A DNA stretch of 46,423 nucleotides from an uncultured Bacteroidales bacterium (GTDB lineage: Bacteria; Bacteroidota; Bacteroidia; Bacteroidales; FEN-979). Within the stretch, counting starts at the first letter, position 1; every line of letters starts with the position of its first letter. Positions 1-9,276 of the stretch are shown here, one piece after another. A program made the translations under genes and the position numbers. The notes beneath the pieces were generated by a model. That model did not search any database and was not told where the DNA came from. It saw nothing but the letters and a program-made list of their open reading frames with translations. Location of the stretch: contig CAIYUC010000185.1 in NCBI GenBank assembly GCA_903929315.1, positions 1-46,423 of the forward strand, read 5' to 3'.

Positions 1-22
1 TAATATTAAAAGGAGAAATCAT

Positions 23-1408
23 TTGAAGATCAGCAAAGTTTTATTGTTTGTGGTTTTTACTTTTGCCATATCTGCCGCAAAGCCACAACAGCTTGTATTC
101 AAATCGAACGGAAAGGTTAATTATCCTTTAACACCCAACGAAGAGACAATGCTCGATTCAATTCAGCATAAAACTTTTCTTTTCTTTTTAAATGAATATC
201 ATCCTGAAAAGGGAATTGTAAAAGACCGCACGGCAAGTTGGGCTCCTGCCAGTATTGCATCAACAGGTTTTGGAATTCCATCATTCGCAATCGGTGCTGA
301 AAGAAACTGGATGACACGTGAACAAGCGGCGGAGATAACGCTTAAAATTCTTAACTTCTTTATCCATTCAATTCAGAGCACTGCTCCGGATGTAACAGGA
401 TACAAAGGATTTTATTATCATTTCCTGAAAATGGATTCCGGTACACGTGAATGGAATTGTGAACTATCTTCCATAGATACAGGGATACTGATGATGGGTA
501 TCATCTTTGCCCGGAACTATTACAACCTGGACAATGAAGTTGAAAACCAAATCCGTTTACTTGCAGCAATATTACTTGACAGAATTGACTGGAATTTTAT
601 GTTATTGCCGGCTTCGAGTAAATATGCTTATACGATTTCCATGGCCTGGTCTCCCGAAAAAGGATTGCTGGATTATGGCTGGAGCGGATATAACGAGGCC
701 TTGTTCCTTTATGTTCTAGCTGCAGGCAGTGGAATGGAAAATGCTGAACAAAGTTACAAGTCGTGGTTAAAATCCTATAAATGGCAAACTCCATACAAAG
801 GATTTTCGCACGTAGCTTTTCCTCCTTTATTTGGTCATCAATTTTCACAGGCATTTATAGATTATCGCGGCATAGTTGATGAATACATGAAGGAAAAAGG
901 AATTGATTACTTTGAAAACTCACGCCGTGCAACGTATGTTCAACGACAATACGCAACAGATAATCCTAAAGGTTGGATTGGGTATGATTCGCTTTGCTGG
1001 GGTGTTACTGCAAGTGATGGACCTACAGAGAAGTATAATTTTGATCATAAAAAATTTTTGGGTTATGCAGGTAGAGGAACAAGCGGACCCGATTACAATT
1101 ATTTTGATGATGGAACAATTGCACCTTACGCATCGCTTTCATCAATCCCTTTTACTCCTGAAATAATTCTGCCAACCATTAAATCAATCAATGCCAGGTA
1201 TAGTAAAAAACTATGGGGTAAATACGGTTATTATGATGCTTTCAATCTTACAGCCAAATGGGTGGATGATGATTTTTTAGGAATTGATGAAGGTCCCATG
1301 CTGATGATGATAGAAAATTTCAGAACAGGCTTCGTTTGGAATTATGTAATGAAAGATCCGATAATCCAAAAAGGTTTAAACAAACTCGGCTACGAATATT
1401 TGAAATAG
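23..1408 (+). CDS. GH144-type endo-beta-1,2-glucanase (glycoamylase-like domain)
   Basis: Predicted secreted glycoside hydrolase of 461 residues. Residues 1 to about 21 form a signal peptide. The rest reads as the (alpha/alpha)6 glycoamylase-like domain (PF10091) found in GH144, whose characterised members cleave beta-1,2-glucan to sophorooligosaccharides or sophorose. Landmarks are ELSSIDTG (Asp152) and SGYNEAL (Glu225); their spacing fits my recollection of the acidic residues essential in the Chitinophaga enzyme. Length is normal for the family. The start is TTG, supported by a strong Shine-Dalgarno AAAAGGAG at 8-15 and by the signal peptide it gives. It is the first gene of a same-strand run with a GPH symporter, a GH35 and a GH94 phosphorylase, which favours beta-1,2-glucan as substrate. 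Endo versus exo action cannot be told by eye. Confidence 0.82.
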   Translation: MKISKVLLFVVFTFAISAAKPQQLVFKSNGKVNYPLTPNEETMLDSIQHKTFLFFLNEYHPEKGIVKDRTASWAPASIASTGFGIPSFAIGAERNWMTREQAAEITLKILNFFIHSIQSTAPDVTGYKGFYYHFLKMDSGTREWNCELSSIDTGILMMGIIFARNYYNLDNEVENQIRLLAAILLDRIDWNFMLLPASSKYAYTISMAWSPEKGLLDYGWSGYNEALFLYVLAAGSGMENAEQSYKSWLKSYKWQTPYKGFSHVAFPPLFGHQFSQAFIDYRGIVDEYMKEKGIDYFENSRRATYVQRQYATDNPKGWIGYDSLCWGVTASDGPTEKYNFDHKKFLGYAGRGTSGPDYNYFDDGTIAPYASLSSIPFTPEIILPTIKSINARYSKKLWGKYGYYDAFNLTAKWVDDDFLGIDEGPMLMMIENFRTGFVWNYVMKDPIIQKGLNKLGYEYLK

Positions 1409-1440
1409 AATTTAATTAGCCAAGGACATATCATAAATGT

Positions 1441-1550
1441 TTAACCACAAAGTACACCAAGGAATTCATAAAGGTGCACAAAGGTTTGTTATCTGTTAAT
1501 CAATTACTTTGTGCACCTTTGTGATGAACTTTGTGCGCCTTAGTGGTTAA
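1441..1550. repeat. Palindromic intergenic repeat, TTAACCAC...GTGGTTAA type (copy 1)
   Basis: An imperfect inverted repeat of about 43 bp per arm fills most of the gap between the first two genes. It opens with TTAACCACAAAG and closes with GTGGTTAA; both arms carry AAAGGTGCACAAAG or its complement. Related palindromes with the same outer ends lie at 36877-36963 and 41403-41490. As RNA it would fold into a long hairpin and could attenuate transcription inside the cluster, which is inference. Confidence 0.8.
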
Positions 1551-1603
1551 TAAAAGCTTTTTAGAAAACTTCAGTAGTTTAGCTTTAAAGCAATATCATC
1601 ATT

Positions 1604-4600
1604 ATGAAGCGTCTTTTTATAAAGAAAAATGTATTATCAGTCTTATTGGTTCTTACAACCACTATTATCAGTGCTCAAATCAAAACGCTTGATGAATTTG
1701 AAAACAAAAATGGCTGGACTTTCATCAAATCCGATGGCGTTAATCTTTACTTAACTAATGAAAAAGGATTAACAGGCAATGCGGTCCGTTTCGATTATGA
1801 TTTCACCAAAGGCACCGGTTATGGCGGAATACAGAAACTGTTTCCAATAGATCTCCCGGATAATTATGAATTTACATTTTATGTTAAAGCCGAATCTCCT
1901 GCCAATAATTTTGAAATAAAATTTATTGACAGCACGGGGAACAATGTTTGGTGGGTTAATAACCGCAACTATGATTTCCCAATTGAATGGGAAAAAATAC
2001 GTATAAAGAAAAGACATATCAATTTTGCCTGGGGACCAACAACTGATCAAAGCTTAAAGCGAATTGACAGAATTGAATTTACAATTTCATCGTTTGTTGG
2101 TGGTAAAGGTACAATCTGGATTGATGATCTGAAGTTTGAACCGCTCCAGCCCGAAACGCAATCTTATCCGATACCCTCAATCACAGCTTCGTCATTTATG
2201 AAAAATCATTCACCGGATTTTATTGTTGATAATTCAAATGAAACATACTGGCAAAGCATCGGAGTGAAAGATCAGGATATTATAATTGATTTTAAAACAC
2301 ACAGAGAATTCGGCGGCTTACAAATCAGTTGGCTTAAAAATAATTCCGCCAAAAGTTTTGATATTCTCGTATCGGACGACGGTAAGAATTGGGAGAAAGT
2401 TTATTCTGTTCAATCAAATCAGAGTGATGTTAGTTTTATCAGGCTACCCGAAGCAGAAGCAAAATATGTTAAGATTAATCTTACAAAAAGCAATTCTGAA
2501 AAAGGGTTCGGTATATGTGAAGTAAAATTTTTAGATATTAAAAGTTCTTTAACTCTGAACGATTTTTTGATTTACACAGCTAAAAATTCACCAGAAGGAA
2601 ATTATCCGAGGTACTTTTTAGAGCAAGCTTCCTATTGGACAATTACAGGTGTTAACAATGATGTTAAGGAAGCACTGATAAACGAAGATGGAATGGTTGA
2701 AGTTGATAAAGCCCGGTTTTCAATCGAGCCGATGATAAAAATCGGTGATTCGCTTTATAACTGGAGCAATGTCAAATCCATTCAATCATTGGGCTCTTCT
2801 GAAGATAAAAGTGAATTTAATTTTGTGCCGTCTGTCAACTGGCAATGTAACGATCTGAAATTTGTAACCGGAATAATGGCAAGCGGAGAGGCAAATAAAA
2901 ATTCCATGCTTGATATCTGCTATTCGTTTAACAATCTTTCAGACCGGCCGAAAAATTTTGAGTTTTATTTGTTGATTCGCCCGTACCAGGTTAATCCATA
3001 TTACCAGTTTCTGAATCTTACCGGCGGTGTTGGAAAAATAAATTCAATCAAAGAAGAAGATGGTAGATTTTTAGGTGTCGATGATAAAGTAGTACTGTCT
3101 CAAAAAAAATTTGATTCCTTCGGGGCAAGTATTTTTGATGAAGGAAATATTGTGGATCTTTTGCGTAAAGGAAATATTCCTAAAAATAATATCGCTATTG
3201 ATCAAAACGGGCTGGTAAATGGTGTAATAAAATATTCATTTCACTTAAATTCTGGTGAACATACCGGATTCTTTGTGGTAGTTCCGTTTTATGGTAAAAA
3301 ATCAATTGACGAAAAACCAAGCACTGAATATGTCATAGAAGAATCTAATCAAGCAACTGACTTCTGGAAAACGAAAGTTGGTCATATCAAATTTAACTTA
3401 CCTGAATCAGCAAACCGGATTGTAAATACTTACAAATCAAATCTCGCATACATATTAATCAACAGGGATAAGGCAGGAATTCAACCCGGCTCGCGTTCGT
3501 ATGAACGAAGCTGGATACGCGACGGTGCATTAACGTCATCTGCACTTCTGAAATCCGGTATCGTAAAAGAAGTTAAAGATTTCATTGATTGGTACGCAGG
3601 TTATCAATACGAAAACGGTAAAGTTCCCTGCGTTGTGGATATCAGGGGTCCCGATCCGGTTCCCGAAAACGACAGCCAAGGGGAAATGATTTATTTAATA
3701 CGCGAATATTTTAACTTCACAAAGGATACAACTTTTCTCAGGTCAAAAAATAAAAATGTATTAAAAGCTGTAAAATACATCGAATCGCTGATTGCGGAAA
3801 GATCAACGGACCATTTTAAATATGGAAATGACAGTGTACGTGCCTACTATGGCCTGGTTACGGAATCAATTAGTCACGAAGGTTATTCCGCAAAACCGAT
3901 GCACTCCTACTGGGATAATTTCTTTACCATGAAAGGTTTGAAAGATGCTGCGGAGATCCAAAAAATACTTGGTGAAAATGAATCTTATGAAAGAATAAAA
4001 AAAGTTCGCGATACATTTAAGGAAAATCTTTACAATTCATTGCAACTTGCAATGAAAACGAGAAAGATAGATTACATTCCCGGTTGCGTTGAGCTTGGTG
4101 ATTTTGATGCAACATCGACAACAATCGCTTTAACACCCTGCAACGAATTGAACAACCTACCCAAGCCGCAAGTATATAACACTTTTGAGAAATACTATGA
4201 ATTTTTCAAAAACCGGAGAGACGGGAAAATTGATTGGATTAATTACACACCGTATGAAAATCGTTTAATAGGTTCATTTATACTTTTAGATCAACCGGAA
4301 AGAGCGCACGAGTTAATAGCATTTTTCTTAAATGATCAACGCCCGCAGGGATGGAATCACTGGGCTGAAGTTGTTTGGAAAGATTACCGAATTCCGCGTT
4401 TTATAGGTGATATGCCCCACACTTGGGTTGGCAGCGATTTTATCAATGCAATCCGGGCTATGTTTGTTTATGAAAATGAGTATGATCAATCGCTTGTTTT
4501 AGCTTCTGCACTTTATCAGGATTGGATCGATTCGCCTGGAGGAATGTCTGTTGAAAATCTGCCAACATATTACGGCGAGATTTCATATTCAATAAAAAAA

Positions 4601-4789
4601 GATAAAGATAAATATGTCTTTTCAATTTTTGGTGATGTAAAACTTCCTTCCAATGGAATTAAAATCAAAAACTTTAACGGATCGAAACCTCCGGCCAAAG
4701 TGACCGTTAACGGAGAAGAGCGAAAAGATTTTACTGAAAAGGAAATATCAGTTAATGAGTTTCCTGCAGAAGTGGTGATTTACTATTAA
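1604..4789 (+). CDS. Large secreted multidomain protein: carbohydrate-binding-like and F5/8C domains plus (alpha/alpha)6-barrel, probable glycosidase
   Basis: A 1061-residue exported protein that I cannot assign to a named glycosidase family. Order of parts: signal peptide (1-25, ending in ISAQ); a beta-sandwich resembling carbohydrate-binding modules (about 28-185, ending GTIWIDDLKFEPL); an F5/8 type C (discoidin) domain (about 190-310); a second beta-rich region (about 320-600); and an alpha-helical barrel (about 605-985) with SYERSWIRDGAL, GKVPCVVDIRGPD and NDSQGEM, recalling GH15/GH63/debranching-type (alpha/alpha)6 enzymes. Acidic residues in WIRDGA and NDSQGE are candidate catalytic or substrate-binding positions. 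A small beta domain closes the protein. It lies between the GH144 gene and the sugar symporter on the same strand, so a role in extracellular attack on the same glucan is likely but inferred. Base composition matches the GH144 gene. Confidence 0.7.
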   Translation: MKRLFIKKNVLSVLLVLTTTIISAQIKTLDEFENKNGWTFIKSDGVNLYLTNEKGLTGNAVRFDYDFTKGTGYGGIQKLFPIDLPDNYEFTFYVKAESPANNFEIKFIDSTGNNVWWVNNRNYDFPIEWEKIRIKKRHINFAWGPTTDQSLKRIDRIEFTISSFVGGKGTIWIDDLKFEPLQPETQSYPIPSITASSFMKNHSPDFIVDNSNETYWQSIGVKDQDIIIDFKTHREFGGLQISWLKNNSAKSFDILVSDDGKNWEKVYSVQSNQSDVSFIRLPEAEAKYVKINLTKSNSEKGFGICEVKFLDIKSSLTLNDFLIYTAKNSPEGNYPRYFLEQASYWTITGVNNDVKEALINEDGMVEVDKARFSIEPMIKIGDSLYNWSNVKSIQSLGSSEDKSEFNFVPSVNWQCNDLKFVTGIMASGEANKNSMLDICYSFNNLSDRPKNFEFYLLIRPYQVNPYYQFLNLTGGVGKINSIKEEDGRFLGVDDKVVLSQKKFDSFGASIFDEGNIVDLLRKGNIPKNNIAIDQNGLVNGVIKYSFHLNSGEHTGFFVVVPFYGKKSIDEKPSTEYVIEESNQATDFWKTKVGHIKFNLPESANRIVNTYKSNLAYILINRDKAGIQPGSRSYERSWIRDGALTSSALLKSGIVKEVKDFIDWYAGYQYENGKVPCVVDIRGPDPVPENDSQGEMIYLIREYFNFTKDTTFLRSKNKNVLKAVKYIESLIAERSTDHFKYGNDSVRAYYGLVTESISHEGYSAKPMHSYWDNFFTMKGLKDAAEIQKILGENESYERIKKVRDTFKENLYNSLQLAMKTRKIDYIPGCVELGDFDATSTTIALTPCNELNNLPKPQVYNTFEKYYEFFKNRRDGKIDWINYTPYENRLIGSFILLDQPERAHELIAFFLNDQRPQGWNHWAEVVWKDYRIPRFIGDMPHTWVGSDFINAIRAMFVYENEYDQSLVLASALYQDWIDSPGGMSVENLPTYYGEISYSIKKDKDKYVFSIFGDVKLPSNGIKIKNFNGSKPPAKVTVNGEERKDFTEKEISVNEFPAEVVIYY

Positions 4790-4838
4790 TTAAAGTTGTT
4801 GCATAGTATTGAAATAGATTTTATTCAAAGGGATCTCT

Positions 4839-6623
4839 ATGAAGGAACAAGAAACTGGCACGGATCACCCTACAAAGCCTGAAGACCGGATTCGCTTATC
4901 ACAGTTAACCGCATATGGGGCCGGGGGTATTATTCCCATTGCCCTCTTCAACATAGCCGGAATACTCGTTGGGTTGATGGGCAATATAAGTTTGGGGCTA
5001 AGCGCCTTCTGGCTGGGAGCCATTTTGATTGTTCCCCGCTTGTGGGATGCTCTTTCTGATCCTGTTATTGGTCATCTTTCTGATAATACCCGGACCCGCT
5101 GGGGACGCCGGCGTCCATATCTGCTGATAGGCGGAATAGCCGTTGCTGTTTCTTTTGTCCTCATCTGGTGGATCCCTAAAGGGGAAATGGTACATAGCTG
5201 GTTCCCGACAGAAGCGGGTTACCATTGGTTTCAACTCTCCTATATTCTTTTTTCCCTCCTGATCTTCTTCACTGCGGTAAATATTTTCGAGATCCCTCAC
5301 GGTGCCCTCGGGATGGAGATGACTACGGATTACCATGAACGTACGCGTCTTTTCAGCGCCAAAAGTTTTGTCGGTAATCTTTTTGCAATGAGCACCCCCT
5401 GGCTTTTTGCTCTTGCAAGCCTGGAAATTTTTAAAGGCACAGGGGGTAATGAAGCCGATGGTATGCGATACGTTTCTTTGATGATTGCTGCCTTCCTGAT
5501 CCCGCTTTCTGTATGGTGGTTTACCGTATTACGTGAACCGGGATTTGTAAAAGCTGCAAAGCATAAAAAAACGCCCTTCTGGGAAGACATGAAACGCTCG
5601 GCCGGCAACCGGAATTTTATCATGCTGACGTTGACTATTTTCACCCTGGCCATGGGTTTTAATTTCGTTCAGTTACTCGGGTCATACATTCCTATTTTTT
5701 ACGTTTTCGGAGGTGATAAAGTTTTAGGTGCCAGGCTGCTCGGAATTAACGGCACCATCTGGGCAATCACCGGACTGCTTGCTGTTTTCCCTCTTAATTG
5801 GATAAGCCCGAAATTGGGTAAACGGAATACCCTCACGGTTGCCATTTTACTCATGTGCGTTGCGCAACTTTCCAAGATTGTCTGTTACAACCCATCATAT
5901 CCATACCTGATCATTATTCCAACTGTTTTGCTTTCTATGGGCATGTTGTTTTTCTTTACCCTGGGATCTTCCATGGTGGGCGATATCTGTGATGAGGACG
6001 AATTAAAGACGGGTTACCGAGCGGAGGGAAGCTTTTACTCAATATTCTGGTGGTTTATTAAAATGGGAACTGCACTTGCCAGCTTTGTGGCTGGTTCGCT
6101 GATCGTATTAACCATGTTTGATGAAGCTCAGGTTACAAAAGTCGATAGCTTACAAGGGAGTATCCGGGAGTTGCACAGCGAGGTGATATCCCGGAAAGAT
6201 GGCAAACCGGCAGGAAACCTTGAGGAGTTGATCATTAAGGCCAGGAAACGCTCAGATGAGCTAATGTCGCGCCTGGAACTTAAATCCCGGGAAGACAAAA
6301 ACAGCAAAGAACATTATAAAATGCTCATCCGGAATATCAAAGGGGTGAATTACCAGCTGGCAAAGATGAACACCACATCTTCTCTGGATTTCCTCGATAA
6401 AAGACTTTCAGCTATTGAAAGAGAAATCGTGTCTCTCAAAAGGCAGACACCTTACACGCTTTTAATGATGCGCGTCTTTGAGATAGGATTGCCGCTGCTG
6501 TTAAGCATTTTTTCAATTTTCTTTGTGCTCCGTTACTCATTGACTGAAAAACGAAGCCATGAAATTAAAGATCTTCTGAAGCAAAGAAACCTGGAACGCG
6601 AAAGGTATCGGGTCAGGATATGA
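4839..6623 (+). CDS. GPH-family (MelB-like) sugar:cation symporter with a coiled-coil insertion
   Basis: Inner-membrane MFS transporter of the glycoside-pentoside-hexuronide type, 594 residues. The family signature is clear in the first half: PRLWDALSDPVIGHLSDNT followed by RTRWGRRRPYLLIGG. About twelve hydrophobic helices are present. Unusual is a charged segment of roughly 110 residues (about 428-540, rich in K, E, R and L with heptad-like spacing) inserted before the last helix, plus a basic C-terminal tail. Typical GPH proteins have 450-500 residues, and the insertion explains the extra length. It starts 49 bp after the preceding gene and is followed 40 bp later by the GH35 gene. I infer that it imports beta-1,2-glucooligosaccharides; the substrate is not proven by sequence. 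Confidence 0.85.
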   Translation: MKEQETGTDHPTKPEDRIRLSQLTAYGAGGIIPIALFNIAGILVGLMGNISLGLSAFWLGAILIVPRLWDALSDPVIGHLSDNTRTRWGRRRPYLLIGGIAVAVSFVLIWWIPKGEMVHSWFPTEAGYHWFQLSYILFSLLIFFTAVNIFEIPHGALGMEMTTDYHERTRLFSAKSFVGNLFAMSTPWLFALASLEIFKGTGGNEADGMRYVSLMIAAFLIPLSVWWFTVLREPGFVKAAKHKKTPFWEDMKRSAGNRNFIMLTLTIFTLAMGFNFVQLLGSYIPIFYVFGGDKVLGARLLGINGTIWAITGLLAVFPLNWISPKLGKRNTLTVAILLMCVAQLSKIVCYNPSYPYLIIIPTVLLSMGMLFFFTLGSSMVGDICDEDELKTGYRAEGSFYSIFWWFIKMGTALASFVAGSLIVLTMFDEAQVTKVDSLQGSIRELHSEVISRKDGKPAGNLEELIIKARKRSDELMSRLELKSREDKNSKEHYKMLIRNIKGVNYQLAKMNTTSSLDFLDKRLSAIEREIVSLKRQTPYTLLMMRVFEIGLPLLLSIFSIFFVLRYSLTEKRSHEIKDLLKQRNLERERYRVRI

Positions 6624-6663
6624 ACAAAGAACCAGCGATCGTTTAAATTGAAAAACCCTTAAA

Positions 6664-9096
6664 ATGACATTTAGTATTAAAGGAGATAGTTTTTATCTCA
6701 ACGACAAAAAGGTATTTCTCAATTCGGGAGAGATCCATTATTTCAGAATTAAGCGCGATCTGTGGAACAAGCATCTGGAAGCAGCTAAAGAAGCCGGTTT
6801 AACTACCGTCAGTACTTACGTTCCATGGGCATGGCACGAATCAGAGGAATCTGTTTTTGATTTTGATGGCACATCATGTCCGGAACGCGATCTCAAAGGG
6901 TGGCTTCAGCGATGCCAGGCTCATGGATTGAATTGTATTGTAAAACCAGGACCATTTATTCTGGCAGAGTTTCGGGGAGCCGGATTGCCAGACTGGTTTA
7001 TGGATCGGTATCGTGACGAAGTTAAAATGCGTAACCGCGAGGGTGAAATATTTCCGAGTGACGGAGTCAGCCTGTTTAATCAGAGATATCTGGAAAAGGT
7101 AGCTCTGTGGTATGATCATATCATGCCCTTAATCAGTGAACGTGAAATTTCAGTCGGTGGTCCGGTTATTATGATGCAGATCTGCAATGAGATCGGCGTT
7201 TTCTCATGGTTGGCGAAACAAGGAGATTATGGTAACGCTGTGAAGGATCGTTTCATCTCATACTTATCAGATAAATTTTCCGGTATTGCTGAAGTGAATA
7301 GCTTGTGGGGAACAGATTATCAGGATTTTGCTCATATTGAACTTCCTCCTGACGGGAAGCTTCCTTATGCATCAAAGGGTGATCGCAGCCGTGATTTTGA
7401 ATGGCACTGTTTCTGGAGAACCTATTATGGTGACTATTTAAGATTGCTGACCACTATGGCCAGGGAAAGAGGTATAAGTGTTCCTTTATATCACAATATT
7501 CCCGGTTGGATCTTTGGACATGGCTATGAATTTCCGGTCAATATCACAATGTACGAAGATCTGTTTGGTGATAAAAGTGAGATCATATTCGGAATCGATC
7601 ATATACCGGAATTCTTATCATATCGCAATATGCAAGATGACAGGATCATCAATGATATAACTTTTGCAATGCAGGGGGATAAACCATTGTTTGCTGCTGA
7701 GTTCCAGAGCGGTTCCCGTGAATATCATGTGGTAACGAATCCACGTGAAATGGAACTCTTCTGCAAAGCAAGTGTTGCCAACGGTCTGGCCGGCTGGAAC
7801 TACTATATGTTCTCACAGGGACGCAACTTAAGCCGCAAGGGCTATTCCGGAGAAATATTTTACTGGTTCACCCCCCTCACAGCGGAAGGTGAGCGAACCA
7901 GTACCTTCCCATTGGTCAAACGAATGAGTAAAGTTGTAAAAACTTCCGGAAGCCTTATAGTTAATGCAAAACGTAAAGCCGAAGTATGCGTCCTTTTCTA
8001 TCCCCCATATTACGCCACAGAATTGGAAAGACCTGTTGAAGGGGGGTGTGAACTTCAATTCACGGCTTCTGCAATCCGCAGACCGGCATATTTCGACGGA
8101 TTGCTGAAAGTGTTTCAGGTACTTAATATCGATTATGATATGATCGATCTGAGTAAGGCATCTGCTGACACACTGAGTAAATACAAACAGGTATGGGCAT
8201 TCAGCACTGATGAGATGAATGCCAGGGATCAGCAAACTATTGTTGATTATACCAAAGCTGGTGGCAATTGTGTTCTTTTTCCATACCTGCCAGACCGTGA
8301 GACGTCACAGAGACCATGTACGATAATTCGCGATGCCCTGTCGGTATCACCATCCGGAATAGAAACCATTGATTCACCATTGATCGATATATATGACCTG
8401 AAGGATATCAAATGCGCCAATCCTCAGATCACCTATTCTGAAGAATCGCTCTCCGGTGCAGAAGTTATCGCCCGGACTATTAATGGCACTGCATGTGGAT
8501 TCGCAAAAGTTCTGGGAAGCGGATCCCTGATTCACCTGGGAACATGGATCGGATTCGACACGGAAGATCATAAACTGGTCTATGAAGCAATTCTGAAGAG
8601 ATCAGTTGCAAAGCTCAGGCAGGCATCCGCCACTAATGAAAATATTATTGTGAGAGAACGGTTCACTGGTGACAATTCTGCAGTCCTTTTCGTGGGGAAT
8701 TACTATAATGAAGAACAGAATAGCAAAGTTACCTATACTCATCCTGAAAGCGGTGAAGTTGTAAGTATTCCTTACTTTCAGGATGAGATGTTATGGCCGG
8801 CATTATACGGTGTATTAACTCCTGTTTGCCTGGAAGTTTCTGACGGATTAAAGATACTGTACAGCACCTCTGATATTCTGAGTGTTGAAGAGGTAAATGG
8901 TCAGCTTGCTATCACGATATATGGAGATCGTGATCTGGCGGGGGAGATCGTATTTGAAGGAGAGAATGTCAATAAAATTAAATTTGCTGCCATAGGTGGT
9001 AAAGCTGTAAAAATGCTCAGTGATAATAAACGAATTGCCTTTAATTACAGTCACAAACATAAGAGTGAAATGATTCTTCAAATTAAAATAAACTGA
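6664..9096 (+). CDS. GH35-family protein, possibly a cytosolic beta-1,2-glucosyltransglycosylase
   Basis: An 810-residue protein with a GH35 (beta-galactosidase) TIM barrel at the N-terminus. SGEIHYFRI and TYVPWAWHE lie in the first 60 residues, the acid/base Glu176 in MMQICNEIG, and the probable nucleophile Glu346 in LFAAEFQSGSRE. A Rossmann-like central domain and a beta-rich C-terminal part follow. There is no signal peptide, so it should be cytosolic, unlike many Bacteroidetes GH35 beta-galactosidases. A GH35 enzyme from Ignavibacterium album acts as a 1,2-beta-oligoglucan glucosyltransferase (established), and the placement here between a sugar symporter and an oligoglucan phosphorylase makes that activity a better guess than beta-galactosidase. 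The GH35 assignment is firm; the substrate is inferred from context. Confidence 0.82.
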   Translation: MTFSIKGDSFYLNDKKVFLNSGEIHYFRIKRDLWNKHLEAAKEAGLTTVSTYVPWAWHESEESVFDFDGTSCPERDLKGWLQRCQAHGLNCIVKPGPFILAEFRGAGLPDWFMDRYRDEVKMRNREGEIFPSDGVSLFNQRYLEKVALWYDHIMPLISEREISVGGPVIMMQICNEIGVFSWLAKQGDYGNAVKDRFISYLSDKFSGIAEVNSLWGTDYQDFAHIELPPDGKLPYASKGDRSRDFEWHCFWRTYYGDYLRLLTTMARERGISVPLYHNIPGWIFGHGYEFPVNITMYEDLFGDKSEIIFGIDHIPEFLSYRNMQDDRIINDITFAMQGDKPLFAAEFQSGSREYHVVTNPREMELFCKASVANGLAGWNYYMFSQGRNLSRKGYSGEIFYWFTPLTAEGERTSTFPLVKRMSKVVKTSGSLIVNAKRKAEVCVLFYPPYYATELERPVEGGCELQFTASAIRRPAYFDGLLKVFQVLNIDYDMIDLSKASADTLSKYKQVWAFSTDEMNARDQQTIVDYTKAGGNCVLFPYLPDRETSQRPCTIIRDALSVSPSGIETIDSPLIDIYDLKDIKCANPQITYSEESLSGAEVIARTINGTACGFAKVLGSGSLIHLGTWIGFDTEDHKLVYEAILKRSVAKLRQASATNENIIVRERFTGDNSAVLFVGNYYNEEQNSKVTYTHPESGEVVSIPYFQDEMLWPALYGVLTPVCLEVSDGLKILYSTSDILSVEEVNGQLAITIYGDRDLAGEIVFEGENVNKIKFAAIGGKAVKMLSDNKRIAFNYSHKHKSEMILQIKIN

Positions 9097-9120
9097 ACTT
9101 CACCCCCGGGACTAACTTAA

Positions 9121-9243
9121 AAGGATTCCGAAGGAATCCCATGTTTGTAGCAAAAATGGAACATCTCATCATCTGCGACCCCATACGGGGTCGAACAATG
9201 CAACCGTGTAATACCTATAAACATGCAATCCCTGCGGGATTGT
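9121..9243. repeat. Three-hairpin intergenic repeat unit
   Basis: Three perfect short hairpins occur within 120 bp: GGATTCC/GGAATCC with loop GAA at 9123-9139, GACCCC/GGGGTC with loop ATAC at 9177-9192, and CAATCCC/GGGATTG with loop TGC at 9226-9242. The even layout and similar stem lengths look like a repeat element rather than ordinary leader sequence. It separates the GH35 and GH94 genes, and the last hairpin ends 35 bp before the GH94 start codon, so it may influence expression. Confidence 0.75.
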
Positions 9244-9276
9244 GGATGTGGTTTTCGCAAAAAAATAATTTTAACA

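Noticed and set aside
4998-5653. Long antisense frames within the symporter gene
   Set aside because: They are shadows of a clear GPH transporter; no independent support.
9223-9276. Upstream ATG for the GH94 phosphorylase
   Set aside because: It lies within a hairpin of the repeat element, and the 18 extra residues have no counterpart in the family; the ATG at 9277 gives the expected length.
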